A stretch of 64,000 bases of DNA from Microtetraspora sp. NBRC 13810 (GCF_030268685.1 NZ_BSRQ01000017.1:1-64000), one strand, 5' to 3'. Positions 45,408-57,058 are shown, counted from the first letter of the stretch. Notes: generated from the letters alone by a model not told the origin. Program-made: numbers and translations.

Positions 45408-47690
45408 ATGCGCATGCCCAGGCCGCTCCGGGCCTTGGCGGCCGCCTCCACGGCGGCCCTGCTCCTCACCGCGCCGGCGCTCCCCGCGCACGCCGCTGCC
45501 GCCGCCGAGCCCGGCAGCGCCACCGTGGTGCCCCTCCAGGTCACCGGCGACCCCTCCGACCGGTTCAACCTGATCATCATGGGCGACGGCTACACCGAGA
45601 ACGAGCAGTCGTCGTTCGCCGCCGACGCCGATCTCCAGCTCAACGTGCTCTGGTCGATCGAGCCGTACAAGTCCTACCGGAACTACTTCAACGTCTACCG
45701 GGTGGACATCGTCTCCGGCGAGTCCGGCGTCGGCTGCGACCCCGACCTGGCCGCGGGGAGGAAGAACACCCCGCTGAGCATGGGCTTCTACGGCGGATGC
45801 AGCCCGAGCGGCCTCCAGCGCCTGATCACCATGAGCAACTCGGCCGCCACCAGGTACGCCAACATGGTGCCGGGAACCAGCAACGCCAACCGGCAGATCG
45901 TCGCCCTGGCCAACAGCGGCACGTACGGCGGAGCGGGCGGCGCCTACGCGACCGCCTCCGGGCACAACTCGATGTCGGCCCTCATCGCCCCGCACGAGAT
46001 CGGCCACTCCCTCGGCAACCTGCAGGACGAGTACACCTACTACTCCAGGGGCGTGGACGGCGGGCCGTACACCGACGGCGAGCCCGGCTCCGCGCACCAC
46101 ACGCTGCTGACCGAGCAGCAGATGAAGGACCAGCGGCAGAAGTGGTGGCGCTGGCTCGGCGAGCCGGGCGAGGCGGGCGGCGTCATCGGCCGGTACGAGG
46201 GCGGACTGTACAAGAGCAGCGGCGTCTGGCGGCCCAGCCGGCACTCGATCATGCGGACGCTGGGCTACTACTACGACCAGGTCGGCCGCGAGGTCATGAC
46301 CAAGGCGATCGCCGCCAAGGTCAGCCTGATCCAGGACAACACGCCCACCGGTGCCCCGGTCGGCGCCGACCGGGTGCTCTGGGTCGAGCCGCTGCACCCC
46401 AACAGCCACTCCCTGGTCACCACGTGGCAGGTGGACGGCGCCGACGTGCCCGCCCAGGGCGGTGAACTGGACCTGCGCGCGCTGAACCTCGCGCCCGGCA
46501 CGCACAAGGTGACCGCCACCGTGGTGGATCCGACCGAGTTCGTCCGGGATCCGGCCATCCGGTCGGCCGGTCTCACCGCCACCCGCACCTGGACGGTGGA
46601 CACCGCCGTGACGACCACCCCGGCCGAGCCGGGCACCGGCTTCCTCTCCTCCACGCCGACGAACCGCGGCGTGGGCCGCGAGGAGGTCGTCTACGTCGAG
46701 ACCCCGCACCCCGACGACTCCGTACCGCCGGTGGTGTGGGCCCTGGACGGCAAGCCTCTGCCCGACACCGACGAGGACGTGGACCTCGGCGCGCTGGACC
46801 TCGCCCCGGGCGCCCACACGCTCACCGCCACCTCCGGCGGCCAGACGCTCACCTGGGCGGTGGACGACCTGCCCGCCACCGGGTACGAACTGTCCGAGCC
46901 GCTGGTCCGCTCGGGTGAGAACTACGTCTACAACGGCCCCTTCACCATGAAGCTCACCGGCGCGGACGACGAGCCCGGTTACGTGGTGAACGAGTCGCGG
47001 GTGGACGGCGACGGCTGGTTCAACTACTTCGGCTGGCCGACCTCCGCCGACCTGCCGTGGACGTTCAGCGAGACCGGAACCACGATCGACAGCCTCACCT
47101 ACGGCGCGCTGCCCCGGGGCCGGCACACCGTGGAGTACCGCTCGATCGACGCCAGCGGCAACCGCGGCGAGCCGAAGAGCTTCTCGGTGACGACCCTCGC
47201 CGCGCCGCCCGCCTGCACCACCACGGTCACCGGGGTCAGGAAGGGCGCGGTCGCCGTCCGCTCCGGCGTCACCTGCCTGGAGAACGCCGAGGTCAGCGGC
47301 GCGGTGACGGTGGCTCCCGGCGCCTCCCTGGTGGTCAGGGGCGGCACGGTCAGGGGCGGCCTGGTCGCCTCCGGCGCGGCCGAGGTGCACCTGCTGAAGG
47401 CGCGCGTCGAAGGCGCGGTCGTCGTCAACGGCACCACCGGCCACCTGACGGTCGCCGGCGCGGACATCCGCGGCGCGATCACGCTGACCGGCAACACCAC
47501 CGCCGACGCCCTCGTCGTCACCGGCAGCACGGTCAGCGGCTCCCTCGCCTGCGCCGGCAACACCCCGCAGCCCTCCGACGCCGGCGTGTCCAACGACGTC
47601 ACCGGCAGCGGTCAGTGCGCCGGGCTCGTGGACGCCCCGCAGTCCAAGACCCGCGCGAGGTCCTACGAGGCGGTGCTGCCGATCCGCTGA
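45408..47690 (+). CDS. Secreted M64-family zinc metallopeptidase
   Basis: The 760-residue protein has a clear signal peptide (residues ~1-30, ending AHAAAAAE). The catalytic domain carries HEIGH at residues 196-200 with a nearby acidic segment (NLQDEYTYY), which fits family M64, the IgA-peptidase type. Two Ig-like repeats (ADRVLWVEPLHP and REEVVYVETPHP openings) and a C-terminal domain of short Gly/Val-rich repeats (about 600-740) follow; the last may be a beta-helix-like stalk. Met-rich sequence NSMSALIAPHEIGH is the family core. It is probably an extracellular proteinase used with the neighbouring chitinase for polymer breakdown. Confidence 0.9.
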   Translation: MRMPRPLRALAAASTAALLLTAPALPAHAAAAAEPGSATVVPLQVTGDPSDRFNLIIMGDGYTENEQSSFAADADLQLNVLWSIEPYKSYRNYFNVYRVDIVSGESGVGCDPDLAAGRKNTPLSMGFYGGCSPSGLQRLITMSNSAATRYANMVPGTSNANRQIVALANSGTYGGAGGAYATASGHNSMSALIAPHEIGHSLGNLQDEYTYYSRGVDGGPYTDGEPGSAHHTLLTEQQMKDQRQKWWRWLGEPGEAGGVIGRYEGGLYKSSGVWRPSRHSIMRTLGYYYDQVGREVMTKAIAAKVSLIQDNTPTGAPVGADRVLWVEPLHPNSHSLVTTWQVDGADVPAQGGELDLRALNLAPGTHKVTATVVDPTEFVRDPAIRSAGLTATRTWTVDTAVTTTPAEPGTGFLSSTPTNRGVGREEVVYVETPHPDDSVPPVVWALDGKPLPDTDEDVDLGALDLAPGAHTLTATSGGQTLTWAVDDLPATGYELSEPLVRSGENYVYNGPFTMKLTGADDEPGYVVNESRVDGDGWFNYFGWPTSADLPWTFSETGTTIDSLTYGALPRGRHTVEYRSIDASGNRGEPKSFSVTTLAAPPACTTTVTGVRKGAVAVRSGVTCLENAEVSGAVTVAPGASLVVRGGTVRGGLVASGAAEVHLLKARVEGAVVVNGTTGHLTVAGADIRGAITLTGNTTADALVVTGSTVSGSLACAGNTPQPSDAGVSNDVTGSGQCAGLVDAPQSKTRARSYEAVLPIR

Positions 47691-47729
47691 CCCGGAGCGG
47701 CCATCGGAGCGGGGCGTTCCCGGCACGAA

Positions 47730-47755
47730 GGGGAGCGCCTCGCTTCCCCATTTTG
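47730..47755 (+). terminator. Rho-independent terminator after the M64 peptidase
   Basis: ggggagcg (47730-47737) pairs with cgcttcccc (47741-47749) with one bulged base, followed by attttg. It lies 40 bp after the peptidase stop codon. Confidence 0.65.
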
Positions 47756-47938
47756 TACAGAAATCGCACCATAAAACGGTCGGACCGTTATCGGGACCCA
47801 TTTCCGACCCTCCGGTGAAACCCCTGGCAGGCCGAAAGGGAATCATGAGACTATCCGATCCGGGCGTTTTCCCTTAAGCTGCTGAAAGGCGTTGCCGTCC
47901 ACGCCGGTAGCGGTTTCTCGCCGAGCGGGAGGCGGTTC

Positions 47939-49165
47939 GTGTCCTTACACGCGTTTCGCGTTCCGATGACACCGGCGCTGCGACTGGCGGCGTCCGTGTG
48001 CGCGGTCGGCGCCGGCCTCCTCCTCGCCTTGGTCCTCGGCCTCGACGACGTCCCGGCCTCCCCCTTCTACATGACCGCCGTGAGCACCCTGCTCGCCGTG
48101 GGCCTGTACGGCAGCGCCTCGGGCATCCCCGCCGAGGCCCTGCGCGACGTGCGCCGGGTCGTCGTCGCGGTCACCGTCGGGGTGCTGCTGAAGGCCCTCC
48201 TGATCGCCGGGGCGATGTACGTCTTCCATCCGCATCCCGCCTCGCTCCTCCTCGGAGTGGCGGTCGCGCAGATCGACCCGCTGTCGGTCGCCGCGATGAC
48301 CCGGAATTCGCAGATGAGCCGGCGGGCCAAGGCGCTCCTGCTGGCGTGGGCGTCGTTCGACGACCCGATCACCGCGCTGCTCACGGTCTACCTGTCGGTC
48401 TTCGCGTTACGCGGCATGGCGGAAGGAGCCGTCACCTCGCCGCTGGACGGGGAGGTCGGCGGTTACGTCGCCGACCTCGGGCTCAACGTCCTGTTCGCGG
48501 CCGGCGGCTGGGTGATCTGGCGGCTGCTGAAGAAGTGGAACCCGGCGCCCGCCGTCTTCCGGGCCGTGTCCGTGGTCCTGCTCGTCGCCCTGATCGCGGT
48601 GGCGGTCTGGCAGTTCCTCATCCTCGGCGTCGCCCTGCTCGGCCTGTTCTACCGGCCGCCGCTGGGCGCGGCGCTGGACCGGCTGATCACGGCCGCGTTC
48701 TACCTGGCGGCGTTCGCGCTGGGCATGCTCCTGCTCGGCGGGGTCGACCTCGCCGCGGGGGCGGTGCTCGGCGGCGCCGCCTTCCTCGCCCAGGTGCTCG
48801 TCGGGGGAGTGCTCATCGCGCCGCGCCGGATGGGCGTCACCGACCGCGTGTACCTCGCCCTGGGCCAGCAGAACGGGCTGACCGCGATCGTGCTCGTGCT
48901 CAGCCTGCAACCGGCCTTCCCGCAGGCGATCGCCGCCGTCGCGCCGGCGATCCTGCTGGTCAACGTGCTGCATCTGGTCCTGAACGGCGTCTGGGACATG
49001 CGGGAGCGGATCCCCGGCTGGCTGTTGCGGGTCCGCGACTCGCGGGAGCGTCCCGGGCTCGCCAGGGTGGCCAGGGTCACCGGGGTGACGCACGTCGCCG
49101 AGCGCGCCTCGGAGCGGCTGGAGACCGCCCTGGAGAAGGAGTCCGGCGACTCGCGGGAGTGGTGA
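47939..49165 (+). CDS. Cation/proton antiporter-like membrane protein
   Basis: The 408-residue protein has about 11 predicted membrane helices. It resembles the Na+/H+ antiporter (CPA) fold: VAQIDPLSVAAMTRN holds the conserved Asp-Pro in an ion-binding helix, and WASFDDPITALLTVYLS carries a second Asp-Asp-Pro. The last ~50 residues are a charged cytoplasmic tail (RDSRERPGLARVARV). GTG at 47939 follows GGGAGG at 7 nt. The transported cation is not determined. The gene stands alone between the peptidase terminator and the chitinase promoter. Confidence 0.78.
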   Translation: MSLHAFRVPMTPALRLAASVCAVGAGLLLALVLGLDDVPASPFYMTAVSTLLAVGLYGSASGIPAEALRDVRRVVVAVTVGVLLKALLIAGAMYVFHPHPASLLLGVAVAQIDPLSVAAMTRNSQMSRRAKALLLAWASFDDPITALLTVYLSVFALRGMAEGAVTSPLDGEVGGYVADLGLNVLFAAGGWVIWRLLKKWNPAPAVFRAVSVVLLVALIAVAVWQFLILGVALLGLFYRPPLGAALDRLITAAFYLAAFALGMLLLGGVDLAAGAVLGGAAFLAQVLVGGVLIAPRRMGVTDRVYLALGQQNGLTAIVLVLSLQPAFPQAIAAVAPAILLVNVLHLVLNGVWDMRERIPGWLLRVRDSRERPGLARVARVTGVTHVAERASERLETALEKESGDSREW

Positions 49166-49203
49166 CCGCCCGGCATCGCCCGCCGGTTCCCCCGCAACAG
49201 CTT

Positions 49204-49258
49204 ATTGACTAGCCCTGTGACGGCGGCTAAGTTTCAACAATTAAAAGGAAACTTTCCT
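49204..49258 (+). promoter_or_regulatory. Chitinase promoter with palindromic box
   Basis: TTGACT (49204-49209), 17 bp, then TAAGTT (49227-49232) form a possible promoter. Just downstream is aggaaactttcct (49246-49258), a perfect 13-bp palindrome in an otherwise AT-rich patch, placed where a repressor would block initiation or elongation. Confidence 0.5.
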
Positions 49259-49312
49259 AATGGTTTCCTCCCGACTCCCACCCCCCATCCATCACAGGAC
49301 GTCGGAGCACAC

Positions 49313-51289
<1,977 letters not shown>

Positions 51290-51324
51290 GTCTCGACCAG
51301 GCCCGAGCAGTTCGCGGCAGGTGA

Positions 51325-51357
51325 GGAGCCGGGAAGGCGAAGCGCCTTCCCGGCTCC
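51325..51357. terminator. Bidirectional terminator between chitinase and TetR genes
   Basis: A perfect 15-bp stem (51325-51339 with 51343-51357; ggagccgggaaggcg and its complement) with a 3-nt loop lies between the convergent stops at 51289 and 51360. It could stop transcription from both sides. Confidence 0.75.
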
Positions 51358-51359
51358 CG

Positions 51360-52007
51360 TCACGCGGGCCGGCCGCCCAGCATGTCCTCCATGAGCGAGC
51401 GCAGGTCGAGCAGCGCGCGGTCCATGTCGAACTCGCCGGGGTCGAGCAGCCACTGGTAGGCGGCGCCGCGCAGCCCGCTGATCAGCACCCTGGCGACCGC
51501 GGCCGGATCCACGGACGCGGGCACGAGACCCGCCTCGATCCCCTCGCGCACGCCGAGCTCGATGCTCGCCCGGAACTCCCGATGTAACTCGGCCATCCGG
51601 TCCCGCAGCACCGGGATGGGCTTGAGAGCCTCGAACATCAGGCTGTACAGCGCGCGGAACTCCCTGGGGGAGCGCCGGTGGAAGCCGCGCACGGCGTCGA
51701 TGACCACGATCACGCCGGCCGTGCCCCGGTGGTCGCCGGCCCGGCCCCGGAGCTGCGCGTCGCCCCAGACGAACGTCATCCGCTCGATCAGGGCGGAGAG
51801 CAGCTTCGCCTTCGACTCGAACCGCCGGGTCACCAGGCCGTGACTGTAACCCGCCCGCTCGCCGATGGCCGCCAGGGTGGCCCGCTCGTAGCCGACCTCG
51901 GCGATGACCTCCGCCGCCGCGTCGAGCAGGGCCAGGGTGGACAGCTCCGACCTCGCCTGCACGGGCCGGTTGGCCACGCTGGGCGGCAGTCCTGATGTCG
52001 ATGCCAT
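51360..52007 (-). CDS. TetR-family regulator of the ABC exporter
   Basis: The protein has about 215 residues, with a TetR helix-turn-helix (ATLAAIGERAGYSHGLVTRRFESK, split at residues ~40-63) and a C-terminal helical ligand domain. The ATG at 52007 gives a standard length. It is divergent from the two-gene ABC exporter. The 66-bp gap contains gttgtcaac, so control of the exporter is likely. The Leu-Val-Thr-Arg-Arg-Phe variant of the usual Tyr-x-His-Phe recognition segment is unusual but common in this subgroup. Confidence 0.88.
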   Translation of the reverse strand: MASTSGLPPSVANRPVQARSELSTLALLDAAAEVIAEVGYERATLAAIGERAGYSHGLVTRRFESKAKLLSALIERMTFVWGDAQLRGRAGDHRGTAGVIVVIDAVRGFHRRSPREFRALYSLMFEALKPIPVLRDRMAELHREFRASIELGVREGIEAGLVPASVDPAAVARVLISGLRGAAYQWLLDPGEFDMDRALLDLRSLMEDMLGGRPA

Positions 52008-52029
52008 AGACGCAGACTGGCCGCACGGA

Positions 52030-52066
52030 AAGTATGTTGTCAACCACCTACGTTTGGGCCTACCCT
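52030..52066 (+). promoter_or_regulatory. Exporter promoter and candidate TetR operator
   Basis: gttgtcaac at 52036-52044 is a perfect 9-bp palindrome overlapping a -35-like ttgtca (52037-52042). taccct at 52061-52066 sits 18 bp downstream as a possible -10. That would put the start of transcription at or next to the GTG start codon, implying a leaderless mRNA. Confidence 0.45.
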
Positions 52067-52073
52067 TCCCGTC

Positions 52074-53807
52074 GTGCTACTGCGACTTTTGCGGGCGTAT
52101 CTACGGCCCTATGCCCGCCCGATAGCGCTGGTGGTGCTCCTGCAACTCGTGCAGACGCTCGCCACGCTCTATCTGCCCACCCTCAACGCCGACATCATCG
52201 ACAACGGTGTGGTCCGCGGGGACACCGGCTACATCGTGCGCGTCGGCGGCGTCATGGTGGCGATCACCCTGGTGCAGATCGTCTGCGCGATCGGCGCCGT
52301 CTACTTCGGCGCCCGCACCGCCATGGCGCTCGGCCGGGACCTGCGCGGCGACCTGTTCGACCAGGTGCAGTCCTTCTCCGCCCGGGAGGTCGGCAGGTTC
52401 GGCGCGCCGTCGCTGATCACCCGGACCACCAACGACGTCCAGCAGATCCAGATGCTGACCGTGATGTCGTTCACCATGATGGTGACGGCGCCGATCATGT
52501 GCGTGGGCGGCATCGCCATGGCGCTGCACCAGAACGTGCGGCTGTCCAGCCTGCTGCTGGTCATCGTGCCGGTGCTCGGCGTCATCGTCTCGCTCATCGT
52601 GCGCCGGATGCGGCCGCTCTACCGGAGCGTCCAGGAGAACATCGACACCGTCAACCGGGTGCTGCGCGAGCAGATCACCGGCGTCCGGGTCATCCGGGCC
52701 TTCGTCCGCGACCGCTACGAGCGCGAGCGCTTCGCCGGGGCCAACACCGACCTGATGGACGTGTCGATGCGCGCCGGGCGGCTCATGTCGATGATGTTCC
52801 CGGCCGTGATGCTGGTGGTCAACGCCTCCAGCGTGGCCGTCGTGTGGTTCGGCGGCCACCTCATCGCCGGCGGCGACATGCAGATCGGCGCGCTCACCGC
52901 GTTCCTCAGCTATCTGATGCAGATCCTCATGGCCGTGATGATGGCCACCTTCATGTTCGTGATGGTGCCCCGGGCCGAGGTGTGCGCCGAGCGCATCCAG
53001 GAGGTGCTGGGCACCGAGAGCAGCGTCGTGCCGCCGGCCGAGCCGGTCACGCCCGGCGAACGGCGCGGCGAGCTGGAGCTCAGCGGGGTGGAGTTCCGCT
53101 ACCCGGGCGCCGAGGAGCCGGTGCTGCGCGACGTCTCCTTCCGCGCCGGGCCCGGCCGTACCACCGCCGTCATCGGCAGCACCGGCAGCGGCAAGTCCAC
53201 CCTCCTCGGCCTGGTGCCCCGGCTGTTCGACGTCACCGGCGGCAGCGTGCGGGTGGACGGCGTGGACGTGACCGAACTGGACCCGGCCGCCATGGCCGAG
53301 ACCATCGGCCTCGTCCCGCAGAAGCCGTACCTGTTCAGCGGCACGGTCGCCTCCAACCTGCGGTACGGCAGGCCGGAGGCCACCGACGAGGAACTGTGGC
53401 ACGCGCTGGAGATCGCGCAGGCCCGCGACTTCGTCGAAGAGATGGAAGGCGGCCTGGAGGCGCCCATCGCCCAGGGCGGCTCCAACGTGTCCGGCGGCCA
53501 GCGGCAGCGCCTCGCCATCGCCCGGGCCCTGGTCCGCAGGCCGCTGATCTACCTGTTCGACGACTCCTTCTCCGCGCTCGACTACGCCACCGACGCCCGG
53601 CTGCGGGCCGCGCTCGCCGCGGAGACCGGGGACGCGACCGTCGTCATCGTCGCCCAGCGGGTCAGCACCATCCGCGACGCGGACCTGATCGTGGTGCTCG
53701 ACGAGGGCCGCGTCGTCGGCACCGGCACGCACACCGAGCTGATGCGGGCCAACGAGACCTACCGGGAGATCGTCCTCTCCCAGCTCACCGAGCAGGAGGC
53801 GGCATGA
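52074..53807 (+). CDS. ABC exporter half-transporter, degenerate Walker B
   Basis: The 577-residue protein has six membrane helices (about 1-320) and a nucleotide-binding domain. Walker A GSTGSGKST is at 368-376, the signature is VSGGQRQRL, and Walker B is LIYLFDDS with Asp497 in the place of the catalytic Glu. It pairs with the next gene (4-bp ATGA overlap) to make a heterodimeric multidrug-type exporter like TM287/288 or BmrCD. The Asp for Glu change predicts one non-hydrolytic ATP site. There is no ribosome-binding site before the GTG, so a leaderless start is likely. Confidence 0.93.
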   Translation: MLLRLLRAYLRPYARPIALVVLLQLVQTLATLYLPTLNADIIDNGVVRGDTGYIVRVGGVMVAITLVQIVCAIGAVYFGARTAMALGRDLRGDLFDQVQSFSAREVGRFGAPSLITRTTNDVQQIQMLTVMSFTMMVTAPIMCVGGIAMALHQNVRLSSLLLVIVPVLGVIVSLIVRRMRPLYRSVQENIDTVNRVLREQITGVRVIRAFVRDRYERERFAGANTDLMDVSMRAGRLMSMMFPAVMLVVNASSVAVVWFGGHLIAGGDMQIGALTAFLSYLMQILMAVMMATFMFVMVPRAEVCAERIQEVLGTESSVVPPAEPVTPGERRGELELSGVEFRYPGAEEPVLRDVSFRAGPGRTTAVIGSTGSGKSTLLGLVPRLFDVTGGSVRVDGVDVTELDPAAMAETIGLVPQKPYLFSGTVASNLRYGRPEATDEELWHALEIAQARDFVEEMEGGLEAPIAQGGSNVSGGQRQRLAIARALVRRPLIYLFDDSFSALDYATDARLRAALAAETGDATVVIVAQRVSTIRDADLIVVLDEGRVVGTGTHTELMRANETYREIVLSQLTEQEAA

Positions 53808-55771
53808 GTTCCTCCCAGGCCCCCGCCGTACCGCCGCGGACCCCGCCGCCGATGATGGGCCGCGGCCGGCCGATGGGCGGGCAGCCGATGGAGAAGTCCA
53901 TGGACTTCCGCGGGTCCAGCCGCAGGGTGCTGCGCATGCTGCGGCCCGAGCGGCCGATCGTCGTGGTCGCGCTGCTCGTCGGCCTCGTCAGCGTCGCGCT
54001 GACCGTGCTCGGGCCGAAACTCCTGGGCCACGCCACCGACCTGATCTTCTCCGGTGTCATCGGCGCCCAGTTGCCCGCCGGCCTCACCAAGGCGCAGGCC
54101 GTGGCGCAACTGCGGCAGCAGGGGAACGGCACGGTCGCCGACCTGATCGCGTCGATGGACGTCGTCCCCGGTCAGGGCATCGACTTCCACGCCGTCGCGA
54201 CCGTGCTCCTCGGCGTGCTGGCCATCTACGCCGCCGCCTCCCTGCTCAGCTTCGCCCAGGCGCAGATCGCCACCCGTGTCGTACAGCGGGTCGTCTACCG
54301 GATGCGCGAACAGGTCGAGGAGAAGCTCGCCCGGCTGCCGCTGAGCTACTTCGACAAGCAGCAGCGAGGCGAGGTGCTCTCCCGCGCGACCAACGACATC
54401 GACAACATCCAGCAGACGATGCAGCAGACCATCAGCCAGATCGTCACCTCGGTGCTCACCATCGTGGGCGTGCTGGTGATGATGCTCCTCATCTCGCCGC
54501 TGCTGGCGCTGGTCGCGCTCGTCACGGTGCCGCTGTCGGTGCTGGTCGCGACCAGGGTCGGCAAACGCGCGCAGCCGCAGTTCATCAAGCAGTGGTCCAC
54601 CACCGGCAAGCTCAACGCGCACATCGAGGAGATGTACACCGGTCACTCGCTGGTCAAGGTGTTCGGCCGGCAGCGGGAGTCGGCCGAGCTGTTCCGCGAG
54701 CAGAACGACCGGCTGTTCGAGTCGAGCTTCCGCGCGCAGTTCATCTCCGGGATCATCCAGCCCGCGATGATGTTCATCGGCAACATCAACTACGTGCTGG
54801 TGGCCGTGGTGGGCGGGCTCCGGGTGGCGGCCGGCGGGCTGTCCATCGGCGACGTGCAGGCGTTCGTGCAGTACTCCCGGCAGTTCAGCCAGCCGCTCAC
54901 CCAGGTCGCCAGCATGGCGAACCTCGTCCAGTCGGGCGTCGCCTCCGCCGAGCGGGTCTTCGAACTGCTGGACGCCGACGAGCAGCGGCCCGACCCCGAG
55001 GCCCGCCTGCTGCCCGCCCAGGTGCGCGGGCAGGTGGAGTTCGAGGACGTCTCCTTCCGCTACGAGGAGGACCGGCCGCTCATCGAGGACCTGTCCCTGT
55101 CGGTGCGGCCCGGCCAGACCGTGGCGATCGTCGGCCCCACAGGAGCCGGCAAGACCACGCTGGTCAACCTGCTCATGCGGTTCTACGACGTGCGGAGCGG
55201 GCGGATCACCCTCGACGGGGTGGACGTGGCCGAGATGTCGCGGGAGGAACTGCGCGCCCAGATCGGCATGGTGCTCCAGGACACCTGGCTGTTCGGCGGG
55301 ACGATCGCGGAGAACATCGCCTACGGGGCCGAAGGGGTGCCGCACGACCGGATCGTCGAGGCGGCCAGGGCCACCCATGTGGACCGATTCGTCCGGACTT
55401 TGCCCGACGGCTACGACACCGTGATCGACGACGAGGGCTCCAACGTCAGCGTCGGCGAGAAGCAGCTCATCACGATCGCCAGGGCGTTCCTGGCCGAACC
55501 GGCGATCCTGGTGCTGGACGAGGCCACCAGCTCGGTGGACACCCGGACCGAGGTGCTCATCCAGCACGCGATGGCCTCCCTGCGCAGCGGCCGGACCAGC
55601 TTCGTCATCGCCCACCGGCTCTCCACGATCCGGGACGCCGACGTCATCCTGGTGATGGAGTCGGGCAGGATCGTGGAACAGGGCGACCACGAGTCACTGC
55701 TCGCCCGGGGCGGCGCGTACAGCCGGCTGTACTCGGCGCAGTTCGCCGAGCCCGCAGCCCAGCCGGACTGA
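53804..55771 (+). CDS. ABC exporter half-transporter, partner subunit
   Basis: The 655-residue protein has a Pro/Met-rich N-terminal extension (about residues 1-40), six membrane helices with a periplasmic-side insert of about 60 residues after helix 1, and a nucleotide-binding domain. Walker A GPTGAGKTT is at 444-452, Walker B with Glu is ILVLDEATSS, and the signature is the non-canonical NVSVGEKQL. The altered signature faces the Asp-type Walker B of the partner, so both defects fall in the same ATP site. It starts by ATGA overlap with the first subunit gene. The exported compound is unknown. Confidence 0.93.
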   Translation: MSSSQAPAVPPRTPPPMMGRGRPMGGQPMEKSMDFRGSSRRVLRMLRPERPIVVVALLVGLVSVALTVLGPKLLGHATDLIFSGVIGAQLPAGLTKAQAVAQLRQQGNGTVADLIASMDVVPGQGIDFHAVATVLLGVLAIYAAASLLSFAQAQIATRVVQRVVYRMREQVEEKLARLPLSYFDKQQRGEVLSRATNDIDNIQQTMQQTISQIVTSVLTIVGVLVMMLLISPLLALVALVTVPLSVLVATRVGKRAQPQFIKQWSTTGKLNAHIEEMYTGHSLVKVFGRQRESAELFREQNDRLFESSFRAQFISGIIQPAMMFIGNINYVLVAVVGGLRVAAGGLSIGDVQAFVQYSRQFSQPLTQVASMANLVQSGVASAERVFELLDADEQRPDPEARLLPAQVRGQVEFEDVSFRYEEDRPLIEDLSLSVRPGQTVAIVGPTGAGKTTLVNLLMRFYDVRSGRITLDGVDVAEMSREELRAQIGMVLQDTWLFGGTIAENIAYGAEGVPHDRIVEAARATHVDRFVRTLPDGYDTVIDDEGSNVSVGEKQLITIARAFLAEPAILVLDEATSSVDTRTEVLIQHAMASLRSGRTSFVIAHRLSTIRDADVILVMESGRIVEQGDHESLLARGGAYSRLYSAQFAEPAAQPD

Positions 55772-57031
55772 TCACGCCACCCCGGCCGGCAGGGCCGGGT
55801 AGCCGGGCGGCGGGTCGGCGAGACGCCACGGGCGGTGGATCTCCCGGCCGGTCAGGCCGGCCAGCTCCGGGACGTACCTGCGGACGTACTCGCCGGCCGG
55901 GTCGAAGCGGTCGGCCTGGCGGAGCGGGTTGAAGGTGCGGTTGGGGCGGGTGTCATTCCCGGTGCCCGCCACCCACTGCCAGTTGCCGGAGTTGTTCGCG
56001 ACGTCCCCGTCGAGGAGCAGCTCGAAGAAGTGCGCCAGCCCGGCCCGCCAGTCCACGCCCAGGTGTTTCACCAGGTAGTTCCCGGTGATCAGGCGGGCCC
56101 GGTTGTGCATCCAGCCCTCGGCCAGGAGCTGGCGCATCCCGGCGTCCACGATGGGCATCCCGGTCCTCCCCTCCCGCCACGCGTCCAGCGCCTCCCCGCC
56201 GGGGGCCCACCGGGTGCCGCGCGGGCGGTAGTCGCGGCGGTTGATGTCGGGGAAGGCGTACGTCACCTGGTGGTGGAAGTCGCGCCAGCACAGCTGCCGC
56301 AGGAACGGCTCGTTGCCCCGGGCGCCCGCCGCCAGCTCCAGCGGTGAGACGCAGCCGAAGCGCAGGTAAGGGCTGAGCCGCGAGGTGCGGTCCCCGGCGA
56401 GGTCGTCATGCCCGTCCTCGTACCCGGCGAGGCCCGACCGCAGCCACGCCTCGGCGCGCTCGCGGCCGAGCGACTCCCCGCCCCGCATCGCGCCGTACGG
56501 CTCGCGCGGCGGCAGCTGGCCGGGGGCGAGACCGGCGGGCAGCGGGACGCGCGCGGGCGGCGGCAGCACGGACCGGCGGCCGGTCGCCGACCAGGCCCGC
56601 CAGTAAGGGGTGAACACCCGGTAGTGATCGTTCTCGCCGGAGGGGTACAGCGCGCCGGGCGGTACCACGGTGACGCCGGGGAAGCAGCGGAACGCGATCC
56701 GCTCCCCGGCGAGCCGCCCCTCCCGCCGCCGGGCGAGCCGGCTCACGTCGGCGCTGGCGTAGATCGCCTCGGCGGACGTCTCCCCGGCGAGCCGCATCGC
56801 CTCGGTCACGGTGTCGCCCCGCCGCACGACGAGGTCACCGCCGCGTTCGCGCAGCGAGCCGCGCAGGTCGGCCAGGCATTCGGCGAGGAATCCGCCCCTG
56901 CGCCCGGCCGGAATCGCCGGATCCAGCACGAACAGCGGCACGACCCGCTCCGCCTCGGCGCAGGCCGCCGCCAGCGCGGGGTGGTCGTGCACCCGCAGGT
57001 CCCGGTTGAACAGCACGATCACGGTGTCCAC
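55772..57031 (-). CDS. phr: Deoxyribodipyrimidine photolyase (class I CPD)
   Basis: The 419-residue DNA repair enzyme splits cyclobutane pyrimidine dimers with blue light. It has an N-terminal Rossmann domain (LFNRDLRVHDHPAL) for the antenna and a C-terminal FAD domain. Diagnostic segments are LSPYLRFGCVSP, LCWRDFHHQV, GMPIVDAGMRQL, GWMHNRARL and DVANNSGNWQWVAGTGND, the last being the flavin/Trp electron-path region. The length is slightly short for class I (about 470). It is divergent from the LitR-like regulator across 185 bp holding repeated motifs, which fits light control. Confidence 0.95.
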   Translation of the reverse strand: MDTVIVLFNRDLRVHDHPALAAACAEAERVVPLFVLDPAIPAGRRGGFLAECLADLRGSLRERGGDLVVRRGDTVTEAMRLAGETSAEAIYASADVSRLARRREGRLAGERIAFRCFPGVTVVPPGALYPSGENDHYRVFTPYWRAWSATGRRSVLPPPARVPLPAGLAPGQLPPREPYGAMRGGESLGRERAEAWLRSGLAGYEDGHDDLAGDRTSRLSPYLRFGCVSPLELAAGARGNEPFLRQLCWRDFHHQVTYAFPDINRRDYRPRGTRWAPGGEALDAWREGRTGMPIVDAGMRQLLAEGWMHNRARLITGNYLVKHLGVDWRAGLAHFFELLLDGDVANNSGNWQWVAGTGNDTRPNRTFNPLRQADRFDPAGEYVRRYVPELAGLTGREIHRPWRLADPPPGYPALPAGVA

Positions 57032-57058
57032 ACCCGATCCTTCGGCGCCCGCCGCCGA

